Counted from the first letter of the stretch, positions 8,901-19,369 are shown. The stretch is 64,000 bases of DNA from Limnoperna fortunei (GCA_944474755.1 OX104115.1:52952648-53016647), one strand, 5' to 3'. Numbers and translations are program-made. Notes: generated from the letters alone by a model not told the origin.

Positions 8901-11758
8901 TCGGCTATATTAAAATTTGATAATTTTGACATATCCTAGAAAATTTACCTTTGTTTCAAATTAAATGACACTTCTGTCCCCTATAAAAATGCACTGGCTG
9001 AACATTCTGTCAAAATTTCACAATATGTTTCATTGCATATAAGAAAAAACGCTCAATCTGAACTCCACGTGGTCTAAAAATCTACCTTAAATCACTTTCT
9101 ATTTCAGTCCAAAAATAGTGCTTGTCCCTAATTGACTCTCAACATTTTTATGTTCATTTAAAACCAATAAAACTTTATCCTCAAGTTTCCTAGAATATTC
9201 AGCTTTCCAAAAATACCAAATTTATTCTGGTATCATGTGCGGTTCAAATTCTATACGATGCAAGAGTGAACCTGTCTGTTGACTAGTACTACTTTTACGT
9301 ACATCCTCTGGACTGGTTCCCGGTATTTGGTGGTCCTACACCTATATTGAACTTGTTATTATTACGCCCAAAACTGGGCGTAATTTTTGATTGGACGATA
9401 TTTTTATTGTCTAAAAAATTACTTCCGTTCATATCAAGAAGTGTGTAAAAAATTGTAGCAAAGTTTACATTTGAATATTTTTATAAAATATTAAATATCA
9501 ATTAATTATACAAATATTATTGTTATGCACAATTAAGAGAGAATCTTACTGTGACGTCATTTTATAAGTATAGACATGTTTGCATGGTTTTCCTGGCCTA
9601 AAAATAGGGCCCTAAAATAATTCTTTTGTCTCCGCCTATTGGTAGCAAAATTATAACAAGGTGATCCCAGACGCTATTATATATGCGTCTGGGTGATCGA
9701 GACTATAAATTGGCCTACCTACAACAAATCGGATGCTCTCGCTACTATCCGTTGCTATTTGGCGTAAAAGACCGAATATTTTGTATGCTTGTAAGCATTA
9801 CATTATGGCCGTTTTGTCTGAAAATAGCTTTATGCCACTTAAAGGAAATTTTTCATGTATATCCAGCACATTGTTGTTAGAGGCAGCCGAATAAATGGTA
9901 AGACCCGCCTCCAACCTTTGGCAAGAAAACGGACAATCCTGGTAAATTAATTTTTGAATCGAACACGCCGGGACCGAAGTTACGCTCAAATTTAAAGCTC
10001 AAGTGTGGATACGTCTGTGTTTACCTGTACTTGTTGCATTAATACATCCGACAATGTGATCACATCTGTAAATGAAACAAAATGTACGCCAATAGAGTAT
10101 CCCCTTTATGTTACTGTGTGTTTACTTAAGCAATATATGCCTTTTCTTTCTGGTGTTTTGGATTAAAGACGCAATCTTTTATGCTTGAACATTTATAACA
10201 ACATAAATGTTCATGTATTGTAAAAACTCTATAACAGCATATTAGAAGCATTTAAAACTTTTCAATTTTACATTGAATCATGTTTAAAGCCATTATTCGA
10301 TCTTATTCCAGCATATTGTTGTTGGTGGTAGCCGAATAAAGAGTAAGACCCGCTCCAACCTTTTGGCAAAAAAACTGACAATCCTTGTAAATAAAATTTT
10401 AAATCGAACACGCCTTGACCGAAGTTATACTCAAATGTAAAGCTCAGTGTGGATACGTCAGTGTTTACCTGTGCTTGTTGCATTAATACATCCATCATTT
10501 CCATTGAATTTAATTAAAACTCAGTGTGGCCAAATTATAACCGAACTGTGAGTTTGTTTTGGTTTATAATTCTCAAAGTGTCCAAGAAAATGTAAAGAAA
10601 GTATTAAATCTACTTTTAAAAATGTAAACTATAGTATTACTATGTCCCTAACATGTACACATCATCACAACAATGAATTTGGGATGAGTTGATGCAAAAT
10701 TGTTTAAATTAAAAAATGGTTCTTCTAGTACTTTTACCTTTCATCTTCTTTGCAGTTACATAACTCAGCACATCTTTTGCCGTATGTGTTAGCAGGACAT
10801 GGTGAACAGTAAGTTGTATTTAAAACAGTGTATCCAACAGGACACTCTTAAAACATGTTTTGCTTTAGTTAAAAATTGCTTTAATTTGAATACATGAAAT
10901 TCATGCTTGCAACAGATGTATGCTTAGATATCCAGACGAAATATTAAAAGAACTTGCATGCTAATTTAGTTGTGTTTTCAAATCAATTTGTATTGACAAA
11001 ACCAAATATTCAAAACTATGTTCAGCAAATAGTTGTAATTAAATAAATAATCAATGTTGCCAATTATAACCGAACTGCGACATTATTTTTCTCCTATTTT
11101 TAAAGTGTCCAATAGATGGAAAACGAATTATTAAATCTACTTCTAGAAATGTAGACAATAGTACGTCCCTTATCATTAAACAGCAACTAAACAACAAAAA
11201 ATCGTTATATAGTTAATATAGTAAACATGTTGAATAAATTTGCAGTAAATTGCTATTTCTAAACAATATTATATTATTGTTATAACATTTATTTTAGTAC
11301 TAGGATTCAACTACAAACAGTACTGTGTACGTCTATTTATCGATGTCAAATAGTATAATAGTTTACTAGCACACTGTTGACTGAATGTTGATATTACCCC
11401 AATTACTTGTAGTCCGCTTTTGCAAATATGCACTTCATGTTCAAAGAAAACACAGTTTTTTTTAATCGTGAGAATGAAATGCCGCTGTTACCAGTTCATG
11501 TTAAATAATATTAACATAGCCTGTTCCTTATTTTTTTAAGAATGTACATTTGTCATTAATTTGTTTTGAAACTTATGCATTAAAAGTAAGTTTCGTCTTA
11601 ACAGACGATGTAGTTTGTATGTTCTAAAATATATTGCAATATATATGTATATATGATATATTTAATTACAACCTTGACATGCTCCGTCTCTCTCAATCTC
11701 GCTGACTGCACAACAATAGTTTTCGTTATAGTAAATTGTTTTTTCCCCTACATATGAA
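2739..11758 (-). CDS. Receptor gene B: EGF-like single-pass membrane protein (5' exon not found)
   Basis: Minus-strand paralogue of gene A. Six exons join in frame (high to low coordinates): 11758-11673 (86 bp, peptide with YCC and a GACQ end), 10846-10738 (109 bp, EGF-like), 10065-10025 (41 bp, CDHIVGC), 7520-7464 (57 bp), 3325-3272 (54 bp) and 2974-2739 (236 bp, TM and tail). Each has AG before and GT after on the minus strand, and the phases agree (2 entering the first exon, 1 or 2 inside, 1 before the TM exon). The TM segment is about ITAYLLCSGGLTLIFCLCII. The short tail ends near SVYDIIDEQ, a possible phospho-Tyr site. AATAAA lies at 2619-2624 on the minus strand. No signal-peptide exon was found upstream of 11758. 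Its function is unknown; by analogy with MEGF-like proteins it may be a cell-surface recognition receptor. Confidence 0.72.
3272..3325 (-). CDS. Gene B stalk exon
   Basis: A 54-bp exon with phase 1 at both ends, encoding a Thr/Asn-rich stalk with an NFT glycosylation sequon and ending in KRRNT. The splice acceptor TTTTTACAG sits only a few bases from a SINE tail (3329-3395), so an insertion lies at the edge of the splice signal. Confidence 0.55.
3329..3395 (-). mobile_element. 3' fragment of the TCAA-tailed SINE
   Basis: The fragment contains GATTGATTGATTGGATGT, then CGTCCAGCGAGCAGCTATATTC. It matches the corresponding end of the element at 57587-57945 and is related to 37399-37910. In gene B's sense direction it lies just upstream of the 3272-3325 exon. 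Confidence 0.65.
3500..5498 (+). pseudogene. Non-LTR retrotransposon (LINE) reverse transcriptase relic
   Basis: A decayed RT of the Jockey/CR1-like superfamily, readable across several frames. An N-terminal part around 3520-3680 contains NYFSSI. Then come SKPGGPD (about 3770), GWKLADVTAIYKGKG (about 3890), SNYRPIS (3955), EDQSGFR (about 4060), DVSKAFDSIWH (about 4165), [10 protein letters not shown] (about 4333) and HKHLGLNF (about 4655). A C-terminal Cys/His tail CACGDIEDNFHYLYACPLY lies near 5290-5345. The FADD catalytic box is displaced by a frameshift near 4435. Multiple stops and frameshifts mean it is inactive. Assignment to a precise clade would need an alignment. Confidence 0.85.
5499..6701. 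other. AT-rich non-coding stretch
   Basis: No gene is seen. The part up to about 6350 may be the 3' untranslated part of the preceding LINE. The rest is intron sequence of gene B on the minus strand. Confidence 0.5.
6702..6822. repeat. Long near-perfect inverted repeat (hairpin)
   Basis: Two ~52-bp arms (6702-6755 and 6771-6822) are reverse complements with a ~15-bp loop. The arms contain GGACCGGTTGGTGGCCCC and its complement. Further GGTCCATATA-type repeats follow at 7080-7145. This is consistent with a palindromic MITE. It lies in an intron of gene B. Confidence 0.85.
6823..7463. other. Intron of gene B with GGTCCATATA repeats
   Basis: Contains three more copies of the hairpin-related motif (A/C)CGGTCCATATA at 7080-7145. 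Otherwise AT-rich with no recognisable feature. Confidence 0.45.
7464..7520 (-). CDS. Gene B stalk exon
   Basis: A 57-bp exon with phase 1 at both ends and GTAAGT at its donor. It encodes a Ser/Thr/Asn-rich linker (AQTATARNSGVISNKSAD). It corresponds in position and phase to the 75-bp exon of gene A but shares no clear sequence with it. Confidence 0.5.
8319..8400 (+). repeat. Hairpin-cluster element end, copy 2
   Basis: Reverse-complement partner of 1-85. The hairpins are better preserved here: GCGAGCACAGCTCGC, GCGGACAGCGAAGCTGTCCGC and GAGCGGTGAGCTC. Confidence 0.65.
8807..9716. mobile_element. Foldback/TIR non-autonomous element
   Basis: The ends are inverted: TCTCGATCATCCAGACG near 8817 against CGTCTGGGTGATCGAGA near 9690. 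Each end also folds on itself (CCAGACGC ... GCGTCTGG). An inner inverted pair, GTGTAGGACCACCA (about 8874) and TGGTGGTCCTACAC (about 9328), confirms the symmetry. No transposase frame lies inside. It sits in an intron of gene B. Confidence 0.6.
9850..10505. repeat. Tandem duplication (~444 bp offset) carrying part of a gene B exon
   Basis: The sequence at 9850-10060 recurs at 10290-10500. The second copy contains only the 3' part of the CDHIVGC exon (the run encoding GCINATST) plus its donor GTAAAC; its 5' part is replaced. Both copies carry the same flanking block with the motif GCCGAATAAA. Confidence 0.7.
10025..10065 (-). CDS. Gene B CxxxxxC exon
   Basis: A 41-bp exon flanked by TTACAG and GTAAAC. 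It encodes CDHIVGCINATST and continues the EGF-like cysteine pattern of the previous exon. It is homologous to 33266-33309 in gene A and 48405-48448 in copy C. Confidence 0.7.
10738..10846 (-). CDS. Gene B EGF-like exon
   Basis: A 109-bp exon, the same length and phase as the gene A exon at 31901-32009, with only a few residue changes. It encodes the pattern CP.GY....YC..CPANTYGKRC.ELCNC, typical of MEGF/laminin-type EGF modules. The donor is GTAAAA. Confidence 0.85.
11673..11758 (-). CDS. Gene B N-terminal Cys exon
   Basis: An 86-bp exon homologous to 28942-29027 of gene A with identical length and phases. It encodes SYVGEKTIYYNENYCC and ends with DGACQ. The acceptor is TTTTCAG and the donor is GTTGTA, which is weaker than in gene A. 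Confidence 0.75.
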
Positions 11759-12281
11759 CTGAAAATAATAAGTTTGCCCTTTAAATTTAATGGTGTGTTG
11801 AATGATACATTCTGATTGGCTATGCATGTCACTTGATTTACATATTATTTACAACCAAACGCTCTGTTTCTATTTTTAAGAAATATTGGCACTATGTTCC
11901 TATTTATGAGTACACTGACGCTACACTAAATATATATCCGGATATTCGTTCCTGTTTTATTTAATTGTACAATCGTCACAGTGCGGAAACAATTGCAACA
12001 TAAGATGGGGTTGGCATGTAATATAATAGTCAGGAGATTTAATTCGATCAATAGGTTTATATTGACCTTTAAACAATCGATAATTGATAAATACCAACCA
12101 TTTGGTGTGTTATGGAAATGATACCCTTAACATATAACCTTTCGTCAATAGAAACATAACATTGATCAATATTATGTTTCATACCTCATTCCCTTGAAGA
12201 GTTGGGTTACTTGAAAACTAAAAGCGAAGCACCATATATCTGGAAACGGTGAAAACGAAAAAATAAGGTTTGAGTAGGATG

Positions 12282-12520
12282 TTCGTTTGTTTGTTTAAAT
12301 GGCGCTACACAATTTTAAGCAATTGTTCCGGTATATCGTGGCGTTCGGTTTTTTATTGGGCAGGAAGCCGGAGTATCAGGAGAAAATTCCCGTTTGCATA
12401 TCTTGTCAAGATTTTATTAGACTACACCATACCGACTATAAGACTCGATGCCGCAATTCACGGCACACGTGATCAATATTCTATGATTAACTACCTTAAA
12501 CAGTCGGCTACCGAGACCCC
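12282..12520 (-). mobile_element. tRNA-derived SINE, copy 2
   Basis: Reverse orientation: the tail (TTGTTTGTTTAAATGGCGCT) comes first on the + strand, and the tRNA-like head ends at CGGCTACCGAGACCCC. It is diverged in the body. Confidence 0.75.
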
Positions 12521-12603
12521 TTTAACTATAGAGGAATAAGAAAATATCCTTAGAAAACACTGTCACTTCAAATCTTAATGTTAACAGTTCCGTTTGAACA
12601 AAA

Positions 12604-12840
12604 CTAATTTATTGCACTGTGTGGCGGACGCCCTATAGTGATCAGTCCGTCCGTCCGTTCGTCCGTCGAAACTAATCGTGTCCGTGCTATAACTGTTTTA
12701 TCTTTTGACGCAGGCTTTTGATATTTGATTTGTGGGTAGATAATATCAAGGCGATATGTCGCATGCCATGGTTGATAACCCTTGACCTTGACCTCAAGGT
12801 CAACGGGGCCCACAGTGATGGATACCATCTCATAGATAGC
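12604..12840. repeat. Dispersed repeat with GTCCGTCCGT motif
   Basis: The block starts with GGCGGACGCCCTATAGTGAT, then has the CCGTCCGTCCGTTCGTCCGTC run and ends in TGACCTTGACCTCAAGGTCA. The architecture is like other mollusc repeats near 32.05 and 62.05 kb (GTCCGTC run followed by a low-complexity body). No coding potential is supported. Confidence 0.45.
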
Positions 12841-13729
12841 TAGTTAAATCTAACTTTACATTAATTTAATAATTGATCTTTCAAGTTTATTGATTATTGG
12901 AGAACTTAATGCTGTTAAATATATACACCAATATGTATGCAACAATTGATAAATATTCCTGTCTATAATAAGTACAGATGATTTTGGTTTCGAAAACAGA
13001 AATACTAAAGATCAACAAACTGGATATAATGAGTGTCGAATAACATGGACAAAACAGAGGAATATAAGTTTGTAACTCGCATAACATAACCCTTGTGATA
13101 GTTATGGTATATTTATATACACAGTATGTTTTTTAATGTGTGTAAGAGGTTACAAAGTGTTATTATAGTCATTTTTTAATCTACATTTCTGCACTTGACT
13201 ATTTAGGGCAGGTCAATTAGTAATCAGGCAAAAAAGAACTAATTTCTGTTCGATTTCTTGAAAAGAACTTTAACCTTATTAAATGAAATATAGAAAAATG
13301 CGTTTGGTAAAAACTTGAAATTATCACCAAAATACATGACTTTAATATATATACACAAACTAAATTTAGATAAAATACCTTTTTATTCTCTACACATTCC
13401 AGCAGAAACTAGTGTTAATAAAGCACTGCATGACATAAACAGCAACGTGTACTGCGAATAGTCCATTTATTGTAACGTATCCAATTCTTAGAAAAATGTA
13501 TCAATGGCTTGCAATTAATTGAAACTGACAAGCCTAAAAATAATTATCATTATAAGAATATGCCACGTAAAATTTGGAATGATTTGAACGTTTGTTTTTT
13601 TTTTTTTTACATACGGACGGAAACTAGCAAAATGTGTTCTATTTTATTTGAATTGTCATTCATTTATAAATTATACATAGTCTGATACAAAATAGGAAAC
13701 AATTAAACGATCAGTGCAGTTCTATTTTT
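12841..13729. other. Non-coding AT-rich stretch
   Basis: No recognisable gene or repeat. A short minus-strand frame at 12887-13087 begins with a hydrophobic stretch but has no supporting splice structure. Confidence 0.4.
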
Positions 13730-15682
13730 AGCTCACCTGACCCGAAGGGTCAGGTGAGCTATTGCCATCACTTGGCGTCCGTCGTCGTCCGTCGTCGTCG
13801 TCGTCGGCATCGTCGTTAACTTTTCTTCAAAAATCTTCTCCTCAAAAACCACTGAAGGGATTGCTTTGAAACTTTGCATACATTATCAGTAAAATGTCCT
13901 CTACCAAGTTTGCCCAAATCATGGCCTCAGACCAACCAACATGGCCGCCATGGCTAAAAATAGAACAGAGGGGTCAAAATACAGTTTTTTGCTTATAGTT
14001 CAAAAAGTATAACAGATACAGGAAAACCAAAGAGACCTTCCTTCTTCAGCATCTAAAGCTCTACAAAACACTCCATTGGGTCAAAGTTGTATGATGACTC
14101 CTTGTAGGAGTTATTGCCCTTTAATTGTCAAAATTGATGATTTTTGCCATTTTTGCCTCAAAATCTTGAAAATTATTATAACTAGAGAAAAAGATAGAAT
14201 TGCTTAATTGTTCTGCTCTATGAGGGCTACAAAAATGACTTTAGGGTCAAGATTTTCTGATAAACCGTTTAAGAGTTATTCCCCTTGAACTGTTTTTTTT
14301 ATCGGTTTTAATTGATTTTTTAAAATCTTCTCCTCTGAAACAACTGAAAGTACTGCTTTGAAACTTTGTACACATCATCTGTCAAATGTCCTCAACCAAG
14401 TTTGCACCAACCATGGCTGCAGATTAACCAACCTGGCCACCATGGCTAAAAATTGGATTGGGGGGGGGCGGTAAAATACAGTTTTTGGCTTATTTTTAAA
14501 AAAGTGTAACAGATACAGGAAAACCGAAGAGACAAGCCTTCATCTGCATCAAACGCTCTACGAAACACTCCATTAGGTTGAAGTTGTATGATGACTCCTT
14601 ATAGGAGTTATTGCCCTTTAATTGTCGAAATTGTTGATTTTAGTCATTTTTGCCTCAAAATCTTGAAAATTATCAGAACTAGAGAAAAAGTTAGCATTGC
14701 TTAATTGTTCTGCTCTATGAGGGCTACAAATTTGCCTTAGGGTCAAGATTGTCTGATTACACGTTTAAGAGTTATTCCCCTTGAACTGTTTATTTTAATC
14801 GGTTTTTATTGATTTTTTCAAATCTTCTCATCTGAAACCACTGAAAGTACTGCTTTGAAACTTTGTACACATCATCCGTCAAATGTCCTTAACCAAGTTT
14901 GCACCAACCATGGCTGCAGATTAACCAACATGGCCGCCATGGCTAAAAATAGAAAGGAGGGGGGGGGGGGGTAAAATACAGTTTTTGGCTTATAGTTAAA
15001 AAATATAACAGATACAAGAAAACCGAAGAGACATGCCTTCATCGGCATCAAAAGCTCTACGAAACAGTCCATTGAGTTGAAGTTGTATGAGGACTCCTTA
15101 TAGGAGTTTTTGCCGTTTAATTGTCAAAATTGATTATTTTTGACATTTTTGCCTTAAAATCTTGAAAATTATTTGAGAAAAAGTTAGTATTGCTTAATTG
15201 TTCTGCTCTATGAGGGCTACAAAAATGACTTAGGGTCAAGATTGTCTGATGAACCGTTTAGGAATTATTCTCCTTGAACATTTTTTTAATCAATTTTAAT
15301 TGATTTTAAAAAATCTTCTCCTCTTTAACCCATTAAAGGACTGCTTTGAAACATTGCACACATCATCTTTAGGACATCCTCTACCAAAATTGTGCAAATC
15401 ATGACACCTGACTACCTATATAGCTACGTTAGCTTAAAATAGAAAATGGGGGTGGGGGGGAGTCAAGAGAGTTTTCGACTGATAGTTAAAAAAAGTATAA
15501 CAGGTACAGCAAATTTGAAGTGAACCTCCCTTCTCCCTCTAAGCATCAAAAGCTCCTCCTTATAGGAATTATTATGACTTTTGCAGAAGTGTTGGGCAAT
15601 TCCTTATAGCAAAGAAAAGCTGGATAGAAAAGGGTTTGGTTTCAGGTTCAGGTGAGCGATACAGGCTCCTGGGAGCCTCTAG
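13730..15682 (+). mobile_element. Hairpin-bounded repeat element with four internal ~490-bp repeats
   Basis: The left end is a perfect 31-bp hairpin (13730-13760; 14-bp stem, GAA loop), followed by a GTCGTC microsatellite. The right end is the hairpin AGGCTCCTGGGAGCCT directly followed by CTAG. Between them, blocks starting near 13830, 14326, 14819 and 15309 repeat, each with GAAACTTTG(T/C)A.ACATCATC, AACCAACATGGCC and ATGAGGGCTACAAA. There is no transposase. The 3' hairpin plus CTRR-type end is Helitron-like; the 5' end is not a classical TC start. Confidence 0.65.
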
Positions 15683-16194
15683 TTTGTTAGTTAATTACAG
15701 TCTATATAACACTTATCTGTTACCATTCTTAACTGAATAAAAACTTCTAACGACAAAATCTAAATGTTTTTTAAGTACATGGTAACAGTGTCTATTAGCA
15801 GTCGAATAACAATATGTTGTCAAATATACCGTGGCTATAAAGTTACACATTAAGCATTTTCTTGCTGTTTTGAATCAGTTTTCTAAATATTTAATTTTTG
15901 TGAACAAAATCGAATGCTTTCTCAAAATCTATGACAGCACAATTGTTTTTTTTCTTCGTACAGAGAAAAGGTCAAAAAGAGCAAAAAATATACAAAACAG
16001 ATCTATTGTCTAATATCCTTAAAGAAATCCTGTCTGGTGGTAACTTATAATATCGAAATTTTAAAATTCACTCAATCTTTTATTCAGAATGGATACACAA
16101 TTTTTACCAAGGCATGCTAAGAGTTATATTTCTATGATATTTAGATTTACATTTATTCCTCTTGTTTATATATATATATATATATATATTTTCA
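15683..16194. other. Non-coding spacer
   Basis: AT-rich with no feature recognised. It ends in a short (TA)n at about 16168-16190. Confidence 0.4.
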
Positions 16195-16387
16195 AATAAA
16201 AGTCCAATATAACTAGAATTTCGGCATTCTTTAATTCACTAGTACTTTCATGCCTTCCGGCAATCGTCAGGTGAATGAATATCGTTAATAATGTTTATAA
16301 CGTTACTAACGGTAACGTTTATATATGACGTTACAAATAGGTATAAGGTGAGTTAATTACATATATGCACAATAAAGGGGAGTTAAT

Positions 16388-16425
<38 letters not shown>
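16195..16425 (-). mobile_element. Probable Penelope-like 3'/pLTR piece, minus orientation
   Basis: On the minus strand this reads GACGATTGCCGGAAGGCATG, then AAAGTACTAGTGAATTAAAG, then GAATGCCGAAATTCTAGTTA. I recall phrases of this kind from the terminal region of mollusc Penelope-like elements. It is followed by a GAGTTAATTACATATAT duplication and a (TA)n run at 16388-16424. The PLE coding region on the same strand lies at 20277-22053, so the array at 16662-20157 seems to separate the two. Confidence 0.4.
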
Positions 16426-16429
<4 letters not shown>

Positions 16430-16664
16430 TCTAAAGAGTCTACCAACCAGCAAGCTTATTAAGTATCGGATCGACAAACATGACGATACAGCATAAACAA
16501 AAAATAATATACAAGTCTAGAAGATTATGCAACGATACACATGACGGTGTTTCTTGTCAAAAATTTAGACAAAGACTGACCAACGAATGGCCTTAGTCAT
16601 TGAATGTCAATGTAAATAAATGACGTAAACAAGTCGTAACATATTGATCTTGAAATTTCTCATT
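16418..16664 (-). repeat. Inverted partial copy of the 510-bp unit
   Basis: A 247-bp stretch is the reverse complement of the second part of the tandem unit (matching 16943-17189). It ends exactly where the first direct unit begins. It lacks the ribozyme. With the first unit it forms a large inverted repeat whose ~278-bp spacer contains the first hammerhead. Confidence 0.9.
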
Positions 16665-16775
16665 TAGACTTTTATATAATATTTTGAACTACCTGTATTG
16701 TGTTTTTACACGATCCCAGTGGACTTATATTATTCCATCACCGAATGAAAAAATACTTTAAGCATTTAGAGTTAA

Positions 16776-16819
16776 ACGCCACTGATGAGTCTTAAGTAGA
16801 CGAAACGCGCGTCTGGCGT
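16776..16819 (+). ncRNA. Hammerhead ribozyme, type I, unit 1
   Basis: Order of elements: stem I 5' arm ACGCCA (16776-16781), core CTGATGA (16782-16788), stem II GTC/GAC with a 7-nt loop (16789-16801), core GAAAC, a very short stem III on the self-complementary ACGCGCGT, cleavage triplet GTC ending at 16813, then stem I 3' arm TGGCGT (16814-16819). All conserved core bases are present, so self-cleavage of a + strand transcript after 16813 is predicted. Confidence 0.93.
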
Positions 16820-17285
16820 AAAGAATTTGTCAACTTAGTAATTTTAATTACATCTTGTTGGAATATTTGAGCAAAGCAAAGTAACAGCACGGCACGTCCC
16901 CGGTTGGCGGACTTGGGAAGCAACTATTTTGGGTTAAGTTGGAAATGAGAAATTTCAAGATCAATATGTTACGACTTGTTTACGTCATTTATTTACATTG
17001 ACATTCAATGACTAAGGCCATTCGTTGGTCAGTCTTTGTCTAAATTTTTGACAAGAAACACCGTCATGTGTATCGTTGCATAATCTTCTAGACTTGTATA
17101 TTATTTTTTGTTTATGCTGTATCGTCATGTTTGTCGATCCGATACTTAATAAGCTTGCTGGTTGGTAGACTCTTTAGACTTTTATATAATATTTTGAACT
17201 ACCTGTATTGTGTTTTTACACGATCCCAGTGGACTTATATTATTCCATCACCGAATGAAAAAATACTTTAAGCATTTAGAGTTAA

Positions 17286-17329
17286 ACGCCACTGATGAGT
17301 CTTAAGTAGACGAAACGCGCGTCTGGCGT
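17286..17329 (+). ncRNA. Hammerhead ribozyme, type I, unit 2
   Basis: Identical to unit 1, 510 bp downstream. Predicted cleavage is after 17323, so units 1 and 2 would release a 510-nt RNA. Confidence 0.92.
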
Positions 17330-17795
17330 AAAGAATTTGTCAACTTAGTAATTTTAATTACATCTTGTTGGAATATTTGAGCAAAGCAAAGTAACAGCAC
17401 GGCACGTCCCCGGTTGGCGGACTTGGGAAGCAACTATTTTGGGTTAAGTTGGAAATGAGAAATTTCAAGATCAATATGTTACGACTTGTTTACGTCATTT
17501 ATTTACATTGACATTCAATGACTAAGGCCATTCGTTGGTCAGTCTTTGTCTAAATTTTTGACAAGAAACACCGTCATGTGTATCGTTGCATAATCTTCTA
17601 GACTTGTATATTATTTTTTGTTTATGCTGTATCGTCATGTTTGTCGATCCGATACTTAATAAGCTTGCTGGTTGGTAGACTCTTTAGACTTTTATATAAT
17701 ATTTTGAACTACCTGTATTGTGTTTTTACACGATCCCAGTGGACTTATATTATTCCATCACCGAATGAAAAAATACTTTAAGCATTTAGAGTTAA

Positions 17796-17839
17796 ACGCC
17801 ACTGATGAGTCTTAAGTAGACGAAACGCGCGTCTGGCGT
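17796..17839 (+). ncRNA. Hammerhead ribozyme, type I, unit 3
   Basis: Identical core and stems. The only change seen in this unit lies outside the ribozyme (about 17960). Confidence 0.92.
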
Positions 17840-18305
17840 AAAGAATTTGTCAACTTAGTAATTTTAATTACATCTTGTTGGAATATTTGAGCAAAGCAAA
17901 GTAACAGCACGGCACGTCCCCGGTTGGCGGACTTGGGAAGCAACTATTTTGGGTTAAGTCGGAAATGAGAAATTTCAAGATCAATATGTTACGACTTGTT
18001 TACGTCATTTATTTACATTGACATTCAATGACTAAGGCCATTCGTTGGTCAGTCTTTGTCTAAATTTTTGACAAGAAACACCGTCATGTGTATCGTTGCA
18101 TAATCTTCTAGACTTGTATATTATTTTTTGTTTATGCTGTATCGTCATGTTTGTCGATCCGATACTTAATAAGCTTGCTGGTTGGTAGACTCTTTAGACT
18201 TTTATATAATATTTTGAACTACCTGTATTGTGTTTTTACACGATCCCAGTGGACTTATATTATTCCATCACCGAATGAAAAAATACTTTAAGCATTTAGA
18301 GTTAA

Positions 18306-18349
18306 ACGCCACTGATGAGTCTTAAGTAGACGAAACGCGCGTCTGGCGT
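18306..18349 (+). ncRNA. Hammerhead ribozyme, type I, unit 4
   Basis: Identical core and stems. The unit has a private base at about 18422 (GCCACG for GGCACG), outside the ribozyme. Confidence 0.92.
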
Positions 18350-18815
18350 AAAGAATTTGTCAACTTAGTAATTTTAATTACATCTTGTTGGAATATTTGA
18401 GCAAAGCAAAGTAACAGCACGCCACGTCCCCGGTTGGCGGACTTGGGAAGCAACTATTTTGGGTTAAGTTGGAAATGAGAAATTTCAAGATCAATATGTT
18501 ACGACTTGTTTACGTCATTTATTTACATTGACATTCAATGACTAAGGCCATTCGTTGGTCAGTCTTTGTCTAAATTTTTGACAAGAAACACCGTCATGTG
18601 TATCGTTGCATAATCTTCTAGACTTGTATATTATTTTTTGTTTATGCTGTATCGTCATGTTTGTCGATCCGATACTTAATAAGCTTGCTGGTTGGTAGAC
18701 TCTTTAGACTTTTATATAATATTTTGAACTACCTGTATTGTGTTTTTACACGATCCCAGTGGACTTATATTATTCCATCACCGAATGAAAAAATACTTTA
18801 AGCATTTAGAGTTAA

Positions 18816-18859
18816 ACGCCACTGATGAGTCTTAAGTAGACGAAACGCGCGTCTGGCGT
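18816..18859 (+). ncRNA. Hammerhead ribozyme, type I, unit 5
   Basis: Identical core and stems; no private changes noticed in this unit. Confidence 0.92.
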
Positions 18860-19325
18860 AAAGAATTTGTCAACTTAGTAATTTTAATTACATCTTGTTG
18901 GAATATTTGAGCAAAGCAAAGTAACAGCACGGCACGTCCCCGGTTGGCGGACTTGGGAAGCAACTATTTTGGGTTAAGTTGGAAATGAGAAATTTCAAGA
19001 TCAATATGTTACGACTTGTTTACGTCATTTATTTACATTGACATTCAATGACTAAGGCCATTCGTTGGTCAGTCTTTGTCTAAATTTTTGACAAGAAACA
19101 CCGTCATGTGTATCGTTGCATAATCTTCTAGACTTGTATATTATTTTTTGTTTATGCTGTATCGTCATGTTTGTCGATCCGATACTTAATAAGCTTGCTG
19201 GTTGGTAGACTCTTTAGACTTTTATATAATATTTTGAACTACCTGTATTGTGTTTTTACACGATCCCAGTGGACTTATATTATTCCATCACCGAATGAAA
19301 AAATACTTTAAGCATTTAGAGTTAA

Positions 19326-19369
19326 ACGCCACTGATGAGTCTTAAGTAGACGAAACGCGCGTCTGGCGT
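19326..19369 (+). ncRNA. Hammerhead ribozyme, type I, unit 6
   Basis: Identical core and stems. The unit differs at about 19405 (CATCCTG for CATCTTG) and about 19660, both outside the ribozyme. Confidence 0.92.

Noticed and set aside
12887..13087. Signal-peptide exon of gene B (minus strand)
   Set aside because: The frame is hydrophobic at its start, but no donor in the required phase 2 was found and there is no similarity to gene A exon 1.
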